Shown here one piece after another: positions 15,050 to 23,775 of a stretch of 26,660 nt of DNA (the stretch's first letter is position 1; each line of letters begins with the position of its first letter). The DNA is from Salinisphaera sp. UBA1666 (GTDB lineage Bacteria; Pseudomonadota; Gammaproteobacteria; Nevskiales; Salinisphaeraceae): positions 1 through 26,660 of the forward strand of contig DCKU01000120.1 of the NCBI GenBank assembly GCA_002320455.1. The letters run 5' to 3'. The position numbers and the translations under genes are program-made. The notes under the pieces were generated by a model. It saw only the letters and a program-made list of their open reading frames with translations, searched no databases and was not told where the DNA came from.

Positions 15050-15104
15050 CGAACCCCCACTGACGGAGTCAGAGTCCGTAGTCCTACCATTAGACGAATC
15101 CCCA
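15031..15104 (-). tRNA. tRNA-Gln (anticodon CTG)
   Basis: 74 nt including an encoded CCA. The acceptor stem TGGGGAT pairs with ATCCCCA, followed by G73 and CCA. The anticodon arm is ACGGA-CTCTGAC-TCCGT, which gives anticodon CTG for codon CAG. The T arm GGGGG-TTCGAAT-CCCTC contains the TTCGAAT loop with one imperfect pair in the stem, and the D arm contains the conserved GG. It lies 57 nt after rpsI and may share its transcript or use a promoter I cannot see. Confidence 0.95.
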
Positions 15105-15119
15105 GTAACCTGGATGCGA

Positions 15120-15145
15120 CGCATCGGCAGGACTAGACCGATGCG
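15120..15145 (-). other. Stem-loop between rpsI and tRNA-Gln
   Basis: On the minus strand CGCATCGG (15145-15138) pairs perfectly with CCGATGCG (15127-15120) around a 10-nt loop. No T run follows, so it is more likely an mRNA end-stabilising or processing structure, or a weak terminator. Confidence 0.45.
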
Positions 15146-15161
15146 CCGCTGGCAAGCCGCT

Positions 15162-15554
15162 TTAGCGCTTGGAGTACTGCGGCGACTTGCGGGCCTTGTG
15201 CAGGCCGATCTTCTTACGCTCGACCTTGCGGGCATCGCGGGTCATGTAGCCCGCAGCGCGCAGCGCCGGGCGCATGCCTTCGTCGTAGTCGACCAGCGCA
15301 CGGGCCAGGCCGTGACGGATGGCGCCGGCTTGGCCGTTCGGGCCACCGCCTTCGACGGTGACATAGATGTCGAAGCGATCCATGGAGTTGGTCGCTTCCA
15401 GCGCCTGGCGCACGATCATGCGCGAGGTCGGCCGACCGAAGTATTCGTCCAGCGTCTTCTTGTTGACGGTGATCTGACCGGATCCCGGCTTGATGAAGAC
15501 ACGAGCGGAGGCGGTCTTGCGACGGCCGGTGCCGTAGGACTGTTCGGTTGCCAT
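15162..15554 (-). CDS. rpsI: 30S ribosomal protein S9
   Basis: 130 residues, the standard length. It begins ATEQSYGTGRRKTASARVF and ends with the conserved basic tail KIGLHKARKSPQYSKR, whose last residues reach the P-site tRNA in the ribosome. The GGGPNGQAGAIRHGLARAL block is diagnostic. It starts 3 nt after the rplM stop, as in most bacteria, and shares its promoter. Confidence 0.98.
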   Translation of the reverse strand: MATEQSYGTGRRKTASARVFIKPGSGQITVNKKTLDEYFGRPTSRMIVRQALEATNSMDRFDIYVTVEGGGPNGQAGAIRHGLARALVDYDEGMRPALRAAGYMTRDARKVERKKIGLHKARKSPQYSKR

Positions 15555-15557
15555 GCT

Positions 15558-15986
15558 TTAAATCTCCAGCGCTTGCGGCTGCTGTGCGGTGTGCGGATGG
15601 TCGGCGGCCGGATAGACACGCAGCTTGCGCGCCATCTGGCGGCCCAGCGGGCCCTTGGGCAGCATGCCCTTGACCGCATGCTCGATAACGCGCTCCGGAT
15701 GCGTGGCGAGCTGCTTCTCGAGCGTGATCGACTTCATGTTGCCGACGTAGCCGGTGAAGCGGTAATACACTTTCTGCTGCGGCTTCTTACCGGTGGTTTT
15801 CACATCGGCCGCGTTGATGACGACGATGTGATCGCCGACGTCCATGTGCGGGGTGTACTCCGGCTTGTGCTTGCCGCGCAGGCGAAACGCGATCTCCGAG
15901 GCCAGACGCCCCAGCGTCTTATCTTTAGCGTCGACGACGAACCAGTCGCCGGGAACCTCGTTTTTCTTCGCGGAAAACGTCTTCAT
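15558..15986 (-). CDS. rplM: 50S ribosomal protein L13
   Basis: 142 residues, the standard length, with the typical motifs W-x-VVDAKDKTLGRLAS near the start, GDHIVVINAADVKTTGKK, and AVKGMLPKGPLGRQM near the end. It is the first gene of the rplM-rpsI operon, transcribed from the promoter at 16041-16069 with a leader of about 48 nt. In E. coli L13 represses its own mRNA through the leader; whether that holds here cannot be told from the sequence. Confidence 0.98.
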   Translation of the reverse strand: MKTFSAKKNEVPGDWFVVDAKDKTLGRLASEIAFRLRGKHKPEYTPHMDVGDHIVVINAADVKTTGKKPQQKVYYRFTGYVGNMKSITLEKQLATHPERVIEHAVKGMLPKGPLGRQMARKLRVYPAADHPHTAQQPQALEI

Positions 15987-16040
15987 TGCAATACTCGTCA
16001 GCCGTAGCGAAACACAGCAGCGCCGCTGCGAAAGCGCGCA

Positions 16041-16069
16041 ATTCTATAGCCGGAACCGGCCCTTTGCAA
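16041..16069 (-). promoter_or_regulatory. Sigma70 promoter of rplM-rpsI
   Basis: On the minus strand TTGCAA (16069-16064), a 17-bp spacer and TAGAAT (16046-16041), with the -10 extended as TATAGAAT. The predicted start is near 16034, about 48 nt before the rplM ATG. No other promoter-like sequence is as good in the gap 15987-16123. Confidence 0.75.
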
Positions 16070-16123
16070 CGCTTTTCGGTGAATGGGTATCAATCCACCG
16101 TGAGCGCTTGCCGTGGCGCCCTG

Positions 16124-16714
16124 TCAGTCACGCTCACGCATGATCTCGGAAAGGCCTTTGCGCTGGCTTTTCGGCCGACGTAGCGGGTAACCGTACCAGA
16201 TCAACCCCACGCAATACTCGGCGTCCGGATCGGCGCCGATCGCCTCCATGAACGCGCTTTCTCGAGTCACCGCACCGCTTACCCATTTGCTGGCCACGCC
16301 GGCGCTGTGCAGATACAGCGTCAGGTTCTGGATCGCACAGGCACAGGCGGCATAGTCTTCGCGGGCGGTGACCGGGTCTTCTTGACTCTGGCAGGTCACG
16401 GCCAGCCAGCCGGGCATCTTGGCCCAGCGTTCGCGCTTGGCCTCGCCGACGTCGGCCCCTTTGCTGGCCGTGACCAGCGCCGTATTCAGCTCGACGATAC
16501 GCGCCTGGGCAGCCGGGCCGAGCAGTGCGAATCGCCAGGGCTCGGTCACGTGATGATTGGGCGCCCAGCGCGCGACCTCGATGGCCTCATGGATCAGCGT
16601 CTTGTCGGGCACCGTATCCGTGCGGAATCGATCGACGGTGCGCCGCCCACGGAGCAGCTCTGCGGTCTGGGCAGGGGTGACGGGACTGTCGGACAGGGTC
16701 GCGCGATCGGTCAT
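16124..16714 (-). CDS. Nitroreductase-family FMN oxidoreductase
   Basis: 196 residues, cytoplasmic. The N-terminal GRRTVDRFR motif and the ARWAPNHHVTEPWRF segment are the FMN-phosphate and flavin contacts of small nitroreductases of the YdjA/TdsD-like group; the C-terminal part ends GLIWYGYPLRRPKSQRK. Members form homodimers and use NAD(P)H to reduce nitro compounds, quinones or unknown cell metabolites, so the substrate cannot be assigned. It starts 5 nt after the lptE stop with AGGG about 9 nt before the ATG, so it is the last gene of the leuS-lptE transcript. In E. coli this position is taken by holA (DNA polymerase III delta), which is not in the window. Confidence 0.88.
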   Translation of the reverse strand: MTDRATLSDSPVTPAQTAELLRGRRTVDRFRTDTVPDKTLIHEAIEVARWAPNHHVTEPWRFALLGPAAQARIVELNTALVTASKGADVGEAKRERWAKMPGWLAVTCQSQEDPVTAREDYAACACAIQNLTLYLHSAGVASKWVSGAVTRESAFMEAIGADPDAEYCVGLIWYGYPLRRPKSQRKGLSEIMRERD

Positions 16715-16719
16715 TGGCG

Positions 16720-17253
16720 TTAGCCCTGGGTGGCCTGCGTGTCCTCGGCGTCCATGGCTTCGTTGGTCTGGGAGATGCGCATGAGAATCTGATCGGCCAG
16801 GTCGGTCTGCATCTGTTCCAGGTTGTGCCGACGTTGGTCCTCAATCGACAGCCGCTGAGTGGCCTCCACGCTGAAGTCGCGCGTGGCGACGACGCTCTCT
16901 CCGGACAGTCGCTGCTGGCCGTTGACGCTGTAGTTGTAGATGACCTGCACCGAGAGCTGATAGACCGCGGCATCGCCGTCCACTGGGCTCACCGCGATCG
17001 TGCGCTGGTTCTGCTCCACCCGGGCAATACGCAGCTCGGCCGGTGCCGTCGCCCCGCCGAGCTGGTCACGTTGTCGCAGCCGCTGCTTGAGTACCTGCAC
17101 GACTTCCGGGTCACCCACGGTGTAGTCGTTGTCATAGAGCACGGCCAGCTGCTCGATGTTGTCGGGCAGGACCGAGCGCCCCTGTAGATGGAAGCCACAG
17201 CCGGCCAGCCCAACAAGGCTTAGCGACAACACGGCCAGTAACAAACGCTGCAT
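16720..17253 (-). CDS. lptE: LPS assembly lipoprotein LptE
   Basis: 177 residues. A lipoprotein signal peptide ends in the lipobox LAGC with lipidated Cys19. The following GFHLQGRSVLPDNIEQLAV is the conserved LptE start, where a predicted beta-strand follows the cysteine. LptE plugs the LptD barrel in the outer membrane and helps place lipopolysaccharide on the cell surface. The gene starts 3 nt after leuS, an association conserved in gammaproteobacteria. GGTGG precedes the ATG. The last 15 residues are acidic and Thr/Gln-rich, probably disordered. Confidence 0.93.
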   Translation of the reverse strand: MQRLLLAVLSLSLVGLAGCGFHLQGRSVLPDNIEQLAVLYDNDYTVGDPEVVQVLKQRLRQRDQLGGATAPAELRIARVEQNQRTIAVSPVDGDAAVYQLSVQVIYNYSVNGQQRLSGESVVATRDFSVEATQRLSIEDQRRHNLEQMQTDLADQILMRISQTNEAMDAEDTQATQG

Positions 17254-17256
17254 GAA

Positions 17257-19710
17257 TCAGACCACCAGATTGACGAGTTTGCCGGGGACCACGATCGTTT
17301 TCTTGATCCGCTGGCCGTCGATGTGTCGGATGACGTTCTCGTCGGCCAGCGCGGTTTCGGCCACTGTATCGCGATCGGCATCGGCCGGCACCTCGATACG
17401 CGCCCGAACCTTGCCGTTGACCTGGACCACTAGCGTCAGCGTGTCTCGCACGAGCGCGCCCTCGTCCGCCGTCGGCCAGGCCGCGTCCATGACCAGCCCC
17501 TCGTGGCCCAACGCCCGCCAGAGCGCATCACAGATATGCGGCGCAATGGGCGCCAGCATGGCCACCACGGCTTCGAGTGCTTCCTGGCGTACGGCCTGGA
17601 GCGCGTTCCCGGGCGCCGCCTCAACCCGGCCGAGCGCGTTGACCAATTCCATGATCGCGGCGATGGCGGTATTGAAGGTATAGCGCCTGCCCACGTCGTC
17701 GCCGACCTTGGCAATGGTTTCATGAACCTTGCGCCGCAGCTCGGCGGCCTCGCCCTCGGCGTGGCTCGCCGGCGCCGTAATGCCGGCCTCAACGTGGACG
17801 GCTACCAGCTTCCAGAGCCGGTTCAGGAATCGGTTGGCGCCTTCGACGCCGGCATCCGACCACTCCAGCGATTGATCGGGCGGCGCGGCAAACATCGAGA
17901 ATAGACGCACGGTATCCGCGCCGTAGGTCTCGATCAGCGTCTGCGGGTCGACGGTATTGCCCTTGGACTTGGACATCTTGGCGCCGTCCTTGAGCACCAT
18001 GCCCTGGGTGAGCAACGCCTTGAACGGCTCGTCGTGGGTGGCCAGGCCCACGTCGCGCATCAGCTTCTGGAAGAAACGCGCATAGAGCAGGTGCAGAATA
18101 GCGTGCTCGATGCCGCCGATATACTGGTCAACGGCCATCCAGTAGTCGGCGCGTTCGTCGAGCATGGCGCCCGCGTCCGGGCAGGTGAAGCGCGCGAAAT
18201 ACCAGGACGATTCCATGAAGGTGTCGAAGGTATCGGTCTCGCGCCGGGCGGGCTGGCCACAGGCCGGACAGTCCACGTTTACGAACTCGGGCATGTCCGG
18301 CAGCGGCGAGCCGGCGCCCTCGGGCGTGACGTCTTCCGGCAGCTCGACCGGCAGATCAGCCTCGGGCACGGCGACCGGACCACAGTCGTCGCAGTGAATG
18401 ATCGGGATCGGCGCGCCCCAGTAGCGCTGGCGGGACAGGCCCCAATCGCGCAGGCGGTACTGGGTCTTGCGTCGAGCCACGCCGCGGGCTTCCAGCCGAT
18501 CCGCGATATCGGCAAAGGCGGCACCGAAGTCCTTGCCGTCGTCCTCACCGGAGTTGATCAATACGCCCTTTTCAGCCGCTGCCGCAGCACTCACGTCCGG
18601 CGCCTGGCCGTCGACGTCGGCTACGACCGGGATGATGGGCAAATCGTAGGCGGTGGCGAACTCCCAGTCGCGCTGGTCGTGGGCCGGCACGCTCATCACT
18701 GCCCCGGTGCCATAGCCCATGAGCACGAAGTTGGCCACGAACACCGGCAGCGCCTCGCCCGACAACGGATGGATGGCCTCGATGTCCAGGCGATAGCCCT
18801 TCTTCTCGCGGGTCGCCAGCTCGGCCTCCGCGGTGCCGGCGGTGCGACATTCTTCGCAGAAGGCCGCCAGTGCCGGGTCGGTGGCCGCCCGCGCGGCCAC
18901 CAGCGGATGATCAGCCGCCAGGGCCATGTAAGTGGCCCCGTGCAGCGTGTCCGGGCGCGTGGTGTAGACCGTCAGCGGCTCGGCCGATTCGGACGCCTGA
19001 CCGGCCACGGCAAAATCAATCTCTAGCCCGGTAGAGCGCCCGATCCAGTTCGCCTGCATGGTCTTGACGGCCTCCGGCCAGCCGTCGAGCTGATCCAGAT
19101 CATCCAACAGCTCGTCGGCATAGTCGGTGATGCGGGCAAACCACTGGGGGATGGCCCGCTGCTCGACCAGCGCGCCCGAACGCCAGCCCCGGCCTTCCAC
19201 CACCTGCTCGTTGGCCAGCACGGTCTGATCTACCGGGTCCCAGTTGACGACCGACTCCTTGCGATAGACCAGGCCTTTCTCGAAAAGCTTGGTGAACAGC
19301 CACTGCTCCCAGCGGTAGTACGAGGGGTCGCAGGTGGCGATCTCGCGGGACCAGTCGTAGGCAAAGCCGAGCTGTTTCAGCTGGGCGCGCATGGCGGCGA
19401 TGTTCTCGCGTGTCCACTTCGCCGGCGGTACGCCGTTCTTTATAGCTGCGTTTTCCGCCGGCAGCCCGAAGGCGTCCCAGCCCATCGGCTGCAGCACGTT
19501 ACGCCCGCACATGCGGTGATAACGGCTGATTACATCGCCGATGGTGTAGTTGCGCACGTGCCCCATATGCAGCTTGCCGCTGGGATACGGGAACATGGAC
19601 AGACAATAGAATTTCTCGCGATCGTCGGCGACGACACGAAACGCGTCCGCGGCTTCCCAGCGCGCTTGTACGTCGGATTCGATGGCGTCGAAACGATAAC
19701 TGGTGTCCAT
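17257..19710 (-). CDS. leuS: Leucyl-tRNA synthetase
   Basis: 817 residues, slightly shorter than the roughly 860 of E. coli. It charges tRNA-Leu. Class I motifs: HMGH at 48-51 (within PYPSGKLHMGHVRNY) and KMSKS at 578-582. The CP1 editing domain carries the Thr-rich TTRPDTLHG. A zinc-ribbon-like segment with CDDC and CPAC pairs lies near 435-490. The anticodon-binding and C-terminal domains follow. Start ATG 19710 fits the family start (YRFDAIESDVQARWEA), with only weak Shine-Dalgarno similarity upstream. The gap 19711-19795 to lnt contains a weak stem-loop and no clear promoter. Confidence 0.97.
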   Translation of the reverse strand: MDTSYRFDAIESDVQARWEAADAFRVVADDREKFYCLSMFPYPSGKLHMGHVRNYTIGDVISRYHRMCGRNVLQPMGWDAFGLPAENAAIKNGVPPAKWTRENIAAMRAQLKQLGFAYDWSREIATCDPSYYRWEQWLFTKLFEKGLVYRKESVVNWDPVDQTVLANEQVVEGRGWRSGALVEQRAIPQWFARITDYADELLDDLDQLDGWPEAVKTMQANWIGRSTGLEIDFAVAGQASESAEPLTVYTTRPDTLHGATYMALAADHPLVAARAATDPALAAFCEECRTAGTAEAELATREKKGYRLDIEAIHPLSGEALPVFVANFVLMGYGTGAVMSVPAHDQRDWEFATAYDLPIIPVVADVDGQAPDVSAAAAAEKGVLINSGEDDGKDFGAAFADIADRLEARGVARRKTQYRLRDWGLSRQRYWGAPIPIIHCDDCGPVAVPEADLPVELPEDVTPEGAGSPLPDMPEFVNVDCPACGQPARRETDTFDTFMESSWYFARFTCPDAGAMLDERADYWMAVDQYIGGIEHAILHLLYARFFQKLMRDVGLATHDEPFKALLTQGMVLKDGAKMSKSKGNTVDPQTLIETYGADTVRLFSMFAAPPDQSLEWSDAGVEGANRFLNRLWKLVAVHVEAGITAPASHAEGEAAELRRKVHETIAKVGDDVGRRYTFNTAIAAIMELVNALGRVEAAPGNALQAVRQEALEAVVAMLAPIAPHICDALWRALGHEGLVMDAAWPTADEGALVRDTLTLVVQVNGKVRARIEVPADADRDTVAETALADENVIRHIDGQRIKKTIVVPGKLVNLVV

Positions 19711-19795
19711 GGGCGCGCAGGTCTTTCGCAGATCAACAAGGGGCGAAAGTGTAATGCCTTGACCCGGTCATGTCCCGGGGGCCGGCGGGCGACAC

Positions 19796-21349
19796 CTACA
19801 CGCGGCTGGCCAACTCTCGACGACGATCGGCAACGCGGCCCTGGCGACGACGGCGCAAGCTTCCGAGCCCAGCCCCTACGAAGCCTAGAAGCACGACAGC
19901 GCCCGAGCCGGCCACGACCGGCGTTTCGCCAAAGCGCACGAACGGCGTGACGCCCTCGCGCGGTGTGACCTGCCCGGTCAAGCGCGTGCGTACGTTTTCG
20001 GGCGTCTGCGCGAATACGCGACCGGTGAAATCGATATTGGCCGAGATGCCGGTATTGGCCGCGCGCACCATCGGCCGGCCCATTTCGGCGGCCCGCATAC
20101 GTGCAATCTGGAGATGCTGCGGCGGGCCGTTACTACCGGCAAACCAGGCATCGTTGGTCACGTTGACCAGTACGTTGGCCCGCGGCATCTCGGTCAGGAT
20201 ATTGCGTGAAAACACGTCCTCAAAGCAGATCGAGGCGCCAAAGGCAATATCCCCTTTGTAGAACAGCGGTTGTACACGCTCACCGATCGCCAGGCCGCCG
20301 ATCGGCGCGCCCATGCCGTCAAGCAGCTGGCCCAGCCATTTCGGTCCGGGCACGTATTCGCCAAACGGCACCAGGTGACGCTTGTGATATTCGCCGCGGC
20401 CGGCGCCCAGCGCGATCAAGCTGTTGTAGTAGCGCTGGCCGTCGCCGTCCAGGCGCAGCAGACCGGCCAGCACCAGCTGATCCTGCGCGGCCGCCTGACG
20501 GCTGATACGCCGCAGCGGCGTGGCCACGCGCTGGGCCAGCGCCGGAATAGCCACCTCCGGCCAGACCACGAGATCGGCACGGCTGGCCTCGGTCATGCGC
20601 TCGTAGGCGTCCATCGTCGGCGCCAGCGTGGCCGGGTCCCATTTCTCTGACTGCTGGGTGTTGCCCTGAATGATCGCAGCCTGCATGGGCTGGCCCACGG
20701 GATGCGTCCAGTGCACGGCCGGCGGCAGACACCACAATAAAACCGGAGTCGCCAGGATCAGCAGCAAAGCGACAAGCCGGGCCGGCGCGCGGCCGGTGTA
20801 GAGCATATACAGCGTGCCGGCGGCGGCCATGACGAGAAACGATAGCCCGTGTACACCCACGATCGGCGCTAGGCCGTTGACCGGTATTTCGGTGCCTAGA
20901 TAGCCGAGTGCCAGCCAGTCGAAGCCGGTGAATACCCAGCCGCGCAGCCATTCGCCGAGCGTCCAGGCAGCCGGCACGGCCAGCAGCGCCCACAAGGTGA
21001 GTGGCAGACGACGCATCAGCCCGGCCGCCACGCCGGCCAGCGCCGGGTACAGCGCCATATAGGCCGCCAGCCCGACCACGGCCAGCACGGCGATCGCCGC
21101 GGGCACACCGGCATGGTCGTGCATGGCGACATAGATCCAGTACACGCCGGTGGCGAAATGCACGCTGGCAAAGACGAAACCACGCCAGGCACATCGCAGG
21201 GGGCCGTGCCCGCGCCAGAGGGCGACCAGGCCCAGTACGGCCACCAGCGTGATCGGCACCAGGTTATACGGCGCAAACCCCAGCGTTGCCAGGCCGCCGA
21301 GTGCGGCCGGCACCAGGCCGTCGGCGAGGAGTTTCTTCGGCGCGCTCAC
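19796..21349 (-). CDS. lnt: Apolipoprotein N-acyltransferase
   Basis: 517 residues in the inner membrane. It adds the third acyl chain to the N-terminal cysteine of lipoproteins, which LptE and other outer-membrane lipoproteins need. About seven N-terminal membrane spans precede a periplasmic nitrilase domain with the catalytic triad E265 (VVWPEVAIPA), K323 (YHKRHLVPFGEY) and C375 (GASICFED). A final membrane span is followed by an Arg-rich tail (GSLRRRRQGRVADRRREL). It begins 19 nt after the corC stop and ends the miaB-phoH-ybeY-corC-lnt group. Confidence 0.96.
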   Translation of the reverse strand: MSAPKKLLADGLVPAALGGLATLGFAPYNLVPITLVAVLGLVALWRGHGPLRCAWRGFVFASVHFATGVYWIYVAMHDHAGVPAAIAVLAVVGLAAYMALYPALAGVAAGLMRRLPLTLWALLAVPAAWTLGEWLRGWVFTGFDWLALGYLGTEIPVNGLAPIVGVHGLSFLVMAAAGTLYMLYTGRAPARLVALLLILATPVLLWCLPPAVHWTHPVGQPMQAAIIQGNTQQSEKWDPATLAPTMDAYERMTEASRADLVVWPEVAIPALAQRVATPLRRISRQAAAQDQLVLAGLLRLDGDGQRYYNSLIALGAGRGEYHKRHLVPFGEYVPGPKWLGQLLDGMGAPIGGLAIGERVQPLFYKGDIAFGASICFEDVFSRNILTEMPRANVLVNVTNDAWFAGSNGPPQHLQIARMRAAEMGRPMVRAANTGISANIDFTGRVFAQTPENVRTRLTGQVTPREGVTPFVRFGETPVVAGSGAVVLLGFVGAGLGSLRRRRQGRVADRRRELASRV

Positions 21350-21368
21350 CGGCCCGCTCGCAGTGCAA

Positions 21369-22214
21369 TCATTCCGGCGCTTCCGGCAACACGGTCATCT
21401 GGAACAAATGGATGCGCCGAGAGTCCGCGCGCTGCACGTTGAACTGGAAGCGATCAATGATCGTGGTCTCGCCGCGCCCGGGCATATGACCGAATTCGTG
21501 CATCACCAGGCCGCCGACCGTATCGAACTCGTCGTCGGAGAAATCGGTGCCAAAGTAACGATTGAACTCGTCGACGGGCGTCAAGGCGTGCAGCTGATAG
21601 CGATTCTTTTCCTGACGCAGGATGTTGGCGCCCTCGGCTTCATCGTATTCGTCGTCGATTTCGCCGACGATCTGCTCGAGTGCATCCTCGATGGTGACCA
21701 GACCGGCCACGCCGCCGTACTCGTCCACCACCACCGCCATATGATTGCGCGAGGCCTTAAACTCCTTGAGCAGCACGTTGACGCGCTTGGACTCCGGCAC
21801 ATACACCGCCGGGCGCACCACTTCTTGCAACCGGAACGGCGCACCGTCGCGGCTTTCCACGCCCAGCAGATCCTTGGCCAGCAGAATACCCACCACCTCA
21901 TCGCGGGATTCGCCGATGATGGGGAAACGCGAGTGCCCGGACTCGGCCGCGGCCGCGCGGACTTCCGCCAGCTCGGCGTCGGACTCGATGACCACCATCT
22001 GCGAGCGAGGAATCATGATGTCGCGCACCTGCTGCTCGGATACGCGTAGCACGCCCTGCATCATCCACAGTGCGTCCACGTCCAGCAGCTGGTTTTCCTG
22101 AGCCTCGGCCAGGACTTCGACCAGTTCGTCACGATCGCGCGGCGGGCCGGCCAGGCTCATGCCGATCTGGCGCAGCCAGCCGCCTCTAGACTGATCGGAT
22201 TCGTCGTCGCTCAT
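21369..22214 (-). CDS. corC: CorC/YbeX, CBS-domain protein
   Basis: 281 residues from ATG 22214 (MSDDESDQ, the same start pattern as E. coli CorC, MSDD). An upstream in-frame ATG at 22244 would add MQGGGACRNT. Two CBS domains begin at VRDIMIPRSQM and at RPAVYVPESKRVNVLLKEF, and a CorC_HlyC transporter-associated domain ends the protein. Earlier work linked CorC to Mg2+/Co2+ efflux with CorA, while newer work on YbeX links it to ribosome and rRNA metabolism; the ybeY neighbour favours the latter. It is soluble and acidic, with no membrane span. A strong AAGGAGG lies 19 nt before the chosen ATG, unusually far. Confidence 0.93.
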   Translation of the reverse strand: MSDDESDQSRGGWLRQIGMSLAGPPRDRDELVEVLAEAQENQLLDVDALWMMQGVLRVSEQQVRDIMIPRSQMVVIESDAELAEVRAAAAESGHSRFPIIGESRDEVVGILLAKDLLGVESRDGAPFRLQEVVRPAVYVPESKRVNVLLKEFKASRNHMAVVVDEYGGVAGLVTIEDALEQIVGEIDDEYDEAEGANILRQEKNRYQLHALTPVDEFNRYFGTDFSDDEFDTVGGLVMHEFGHMPGRGETTIIDRFQFNVQRADSRRIHLFQMTVLPEAPE

Positions 22215-22273
22215 GGTGTTGCGGCAGGCGCCGCCTCCTTGCATCGATGTTCGGTGCGCAACCGGATTCGCAC

Positions 22274-22747
22274 TCAGGCCGATACGGCCGGTGCATAAGG
22301 ATCGCCATGGCCGAGCCGGGCCATGACGCGGCGCTCGGCGGCTTCCATGATCTCGGCCTCATCATCAGCGATATGATCGTGGCCGAGCAAGTGAAAGGTG
22401 CCATGAACCAGCATATGAGTGAAGTGGGCCGCCAGCGTCTTGTCCTGCTCGCTTGCCTCGGCCTCGATGACCGGCACACAGATCACCAGGTCGCCCAGCG
22501 CCCGGAAACCGGGCAACATCACCTCAGCCGGGAACGACAACACATTGGTGGCATAGGCCTTGTTACGCCAGGCGCCGTTGAGGGCCGCGGACTCGTCGCG
22601 CTCGACCAGGCGCAGCGATATCGATACCGTATCGGCACCGTGCTCGAGGCCGGCCTCGTCCAGTACGGCCGTGATCACCTGCGCTGCGTCGACCGCCTGC
22701 GCCGACCCGGGCAACAGGTCTTGCCCGTCAACGTCGATCTCGATCAC
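22274..22747 (-). CDS. ybeY: Endoribonuclease YbeY (16S rRNA maturation and ribosome quality control)
   Basis: 157 residues. The metal-binding motif H-x3-H-x5-H is present as HGTFHLLGHDH (H115, H119, H125), together with the conserved ATNVLSFPAE segment. YbeY acts in 16S rRNA 3' processing and 70S quality control. The start is GTG at 22745-22747, overlapping the phoH stop as GTGA, so translation is probably coupled. The next gene, corC, follows after 59 nt. Confidence 0.95.
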   Translation of the reverse strand: MIEIDVDGQDLLPGSAQAVDAAQVITAVLDEAGLEHGADTVSISLRLVERDESAALNGAWRNKAYATNVLSFPAEVMLPGFRALGDLVICVPVIEAEASEQDKTLAAHFTHMLVHGTFHLLGHDHIADDEAEIMEAAERRVMARLGHGDPYAPAVSA

Positions 22748-23736
22748 TGGGGCGTGCCGCCGTCTTCAGCCTCGGCGTCGTAGGCCGCCACGATCTTCTG
22801 TACCAGCGGATGACGCACCACGTCGGTAGGGGCAAAGCGCGTCACGCTGATGCCGTCGATGCCCTTGAGCAGGCGCACCGAATGCGCCAGCCCGCTGGCC
22901 TTGGACGACGGTAGATCCACCTGAGTCATATCCCCGGTGACCACAGCCGTGGAGCCAAAGCCGATACGCGTCAAGAACATCTTCATCTGCGCGACGGTGG
23001 TGTTCTGGGCCTCATCGAGAATGATGAAGGCCTCGTTGAGCGTGCGCCCGCGCATGTAGGCCAATGGGGCAATTTCGATGACCTGCTGATCGATCAGCCG
23101 GCCCACTCGCTCGTGGCCCAGCATTTCATAAAGCGCGTCGTACAACGGTCGCAGATACGGGTCGATCTTCTGGGCCAGATCGCCCGGCAGAAAGCCTAAG
23201 TTTTCCCCGGCTTCGACGGCGGGACGCACCAGCAACAGTCGACGTACCCGCTCGGATTCCAGCGCGTCGACCGCCGCCGCGACCGCCAGATAGGTCTTGC
23301 CGGTGCCGGCCGGGCCGATGCCGAAGTTCAGATCGTTGGCCGCCAGATTGGCCAGATACCGCCGCTGATTCGGCCCACGCCCGCGTACCAGCCCGTTGCG
23401 GGTCTTGATGACGACATCGCGCTTCGGCTCGGCCGGGTTATTGGCCGCGGCTTCGATGCGTTCGCGCTCGGCCGTGCGTGCGACCACGTGCACCCGCTCG
23501 GTATCTAGCGCGCCAGCCGCCGTGGCGGCATACAGCTCGTTGAGCGTGTCTATCGCGGCCTCGGCGGCGTTTTCAGCCCCTTCGATCTGGAACAGATGAC
23601 CGCGGTTGTGCACGGCCACGCCCAGCGTGTCTTCAATCAGGCGCAGATGCGCGTCCTGTGGGCCACACAGCGACGACAGCCGCCCGATGTCCGGCGGATC
23701 GAGCTCGATGGTTTTTTTCAGCAGTTCTTCAGCCAA
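22744..23736 (-). CDS. ybeZ: PhoH-family ATPase (YbeZ)
   Basis: 330 residues, cytoplasmic. It has an N-terminal KH-like region (LCGPQDAHLRLIEDTLGV), then a P-loop ATPase: Walker A GPAGTGKT at 141-148 and Walker B with DEAQ at 241-244, and the PhoH motif VTGDMTQVDLP. YbeZ proteins bind nucleotides, resemble the helicase core, and interact with YbeY, whose gene overlaps this one. The likely start is TTG 23734-23736, giving a family-like N-terminus; the Shine-Dalgarno match is poor (GAGACCCC), so the start is uncertain. A 39-bp gap separates it from miaB. Confidence 0.94.
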   Translation of the reverse strand: MAEELLKKTIELDPPDIGRLSSLCGPQDAHLRLIEDTLGVAVHNRGHLFQIEGAENAAEAAIDTLNELYAATAAGALDTERVHVVARTAERERIEAAANNPAEPKRDVVIKTRNGLVRGRGPNQRRYLANLAANDLNFGIGPAGTGKTYLAVAAAVDALESERVRRLLLVRPAVEAGENLGFLPGDLAQKIDPYLRPLYDALYEMLGHERVGRLIDQQVIEIAPLAYMRGRTLNEAFIILDEAQNTTVAQMKMFLTRIGFGSTAVVTGDMTQVDLPSSKASGLAHSVRLLKGIDGISVTRFAPTDVVRHPLVQKIVAAYDAEAEDGGTPQ

Positions 23737-23775
23737 GGGGTCTCGATACGGTTGATGAGCGGTGATGGCGACGGT

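Noticed and set aside
14513..16007. Plus-strand frames over the tRNA-Gln repeats and ribosomal genes
   Set aside because: They translate the 178-bp DNA repeats, the tRNA and antisense rplM/rpsI; repeated peptide segments simply reflect the repeats.
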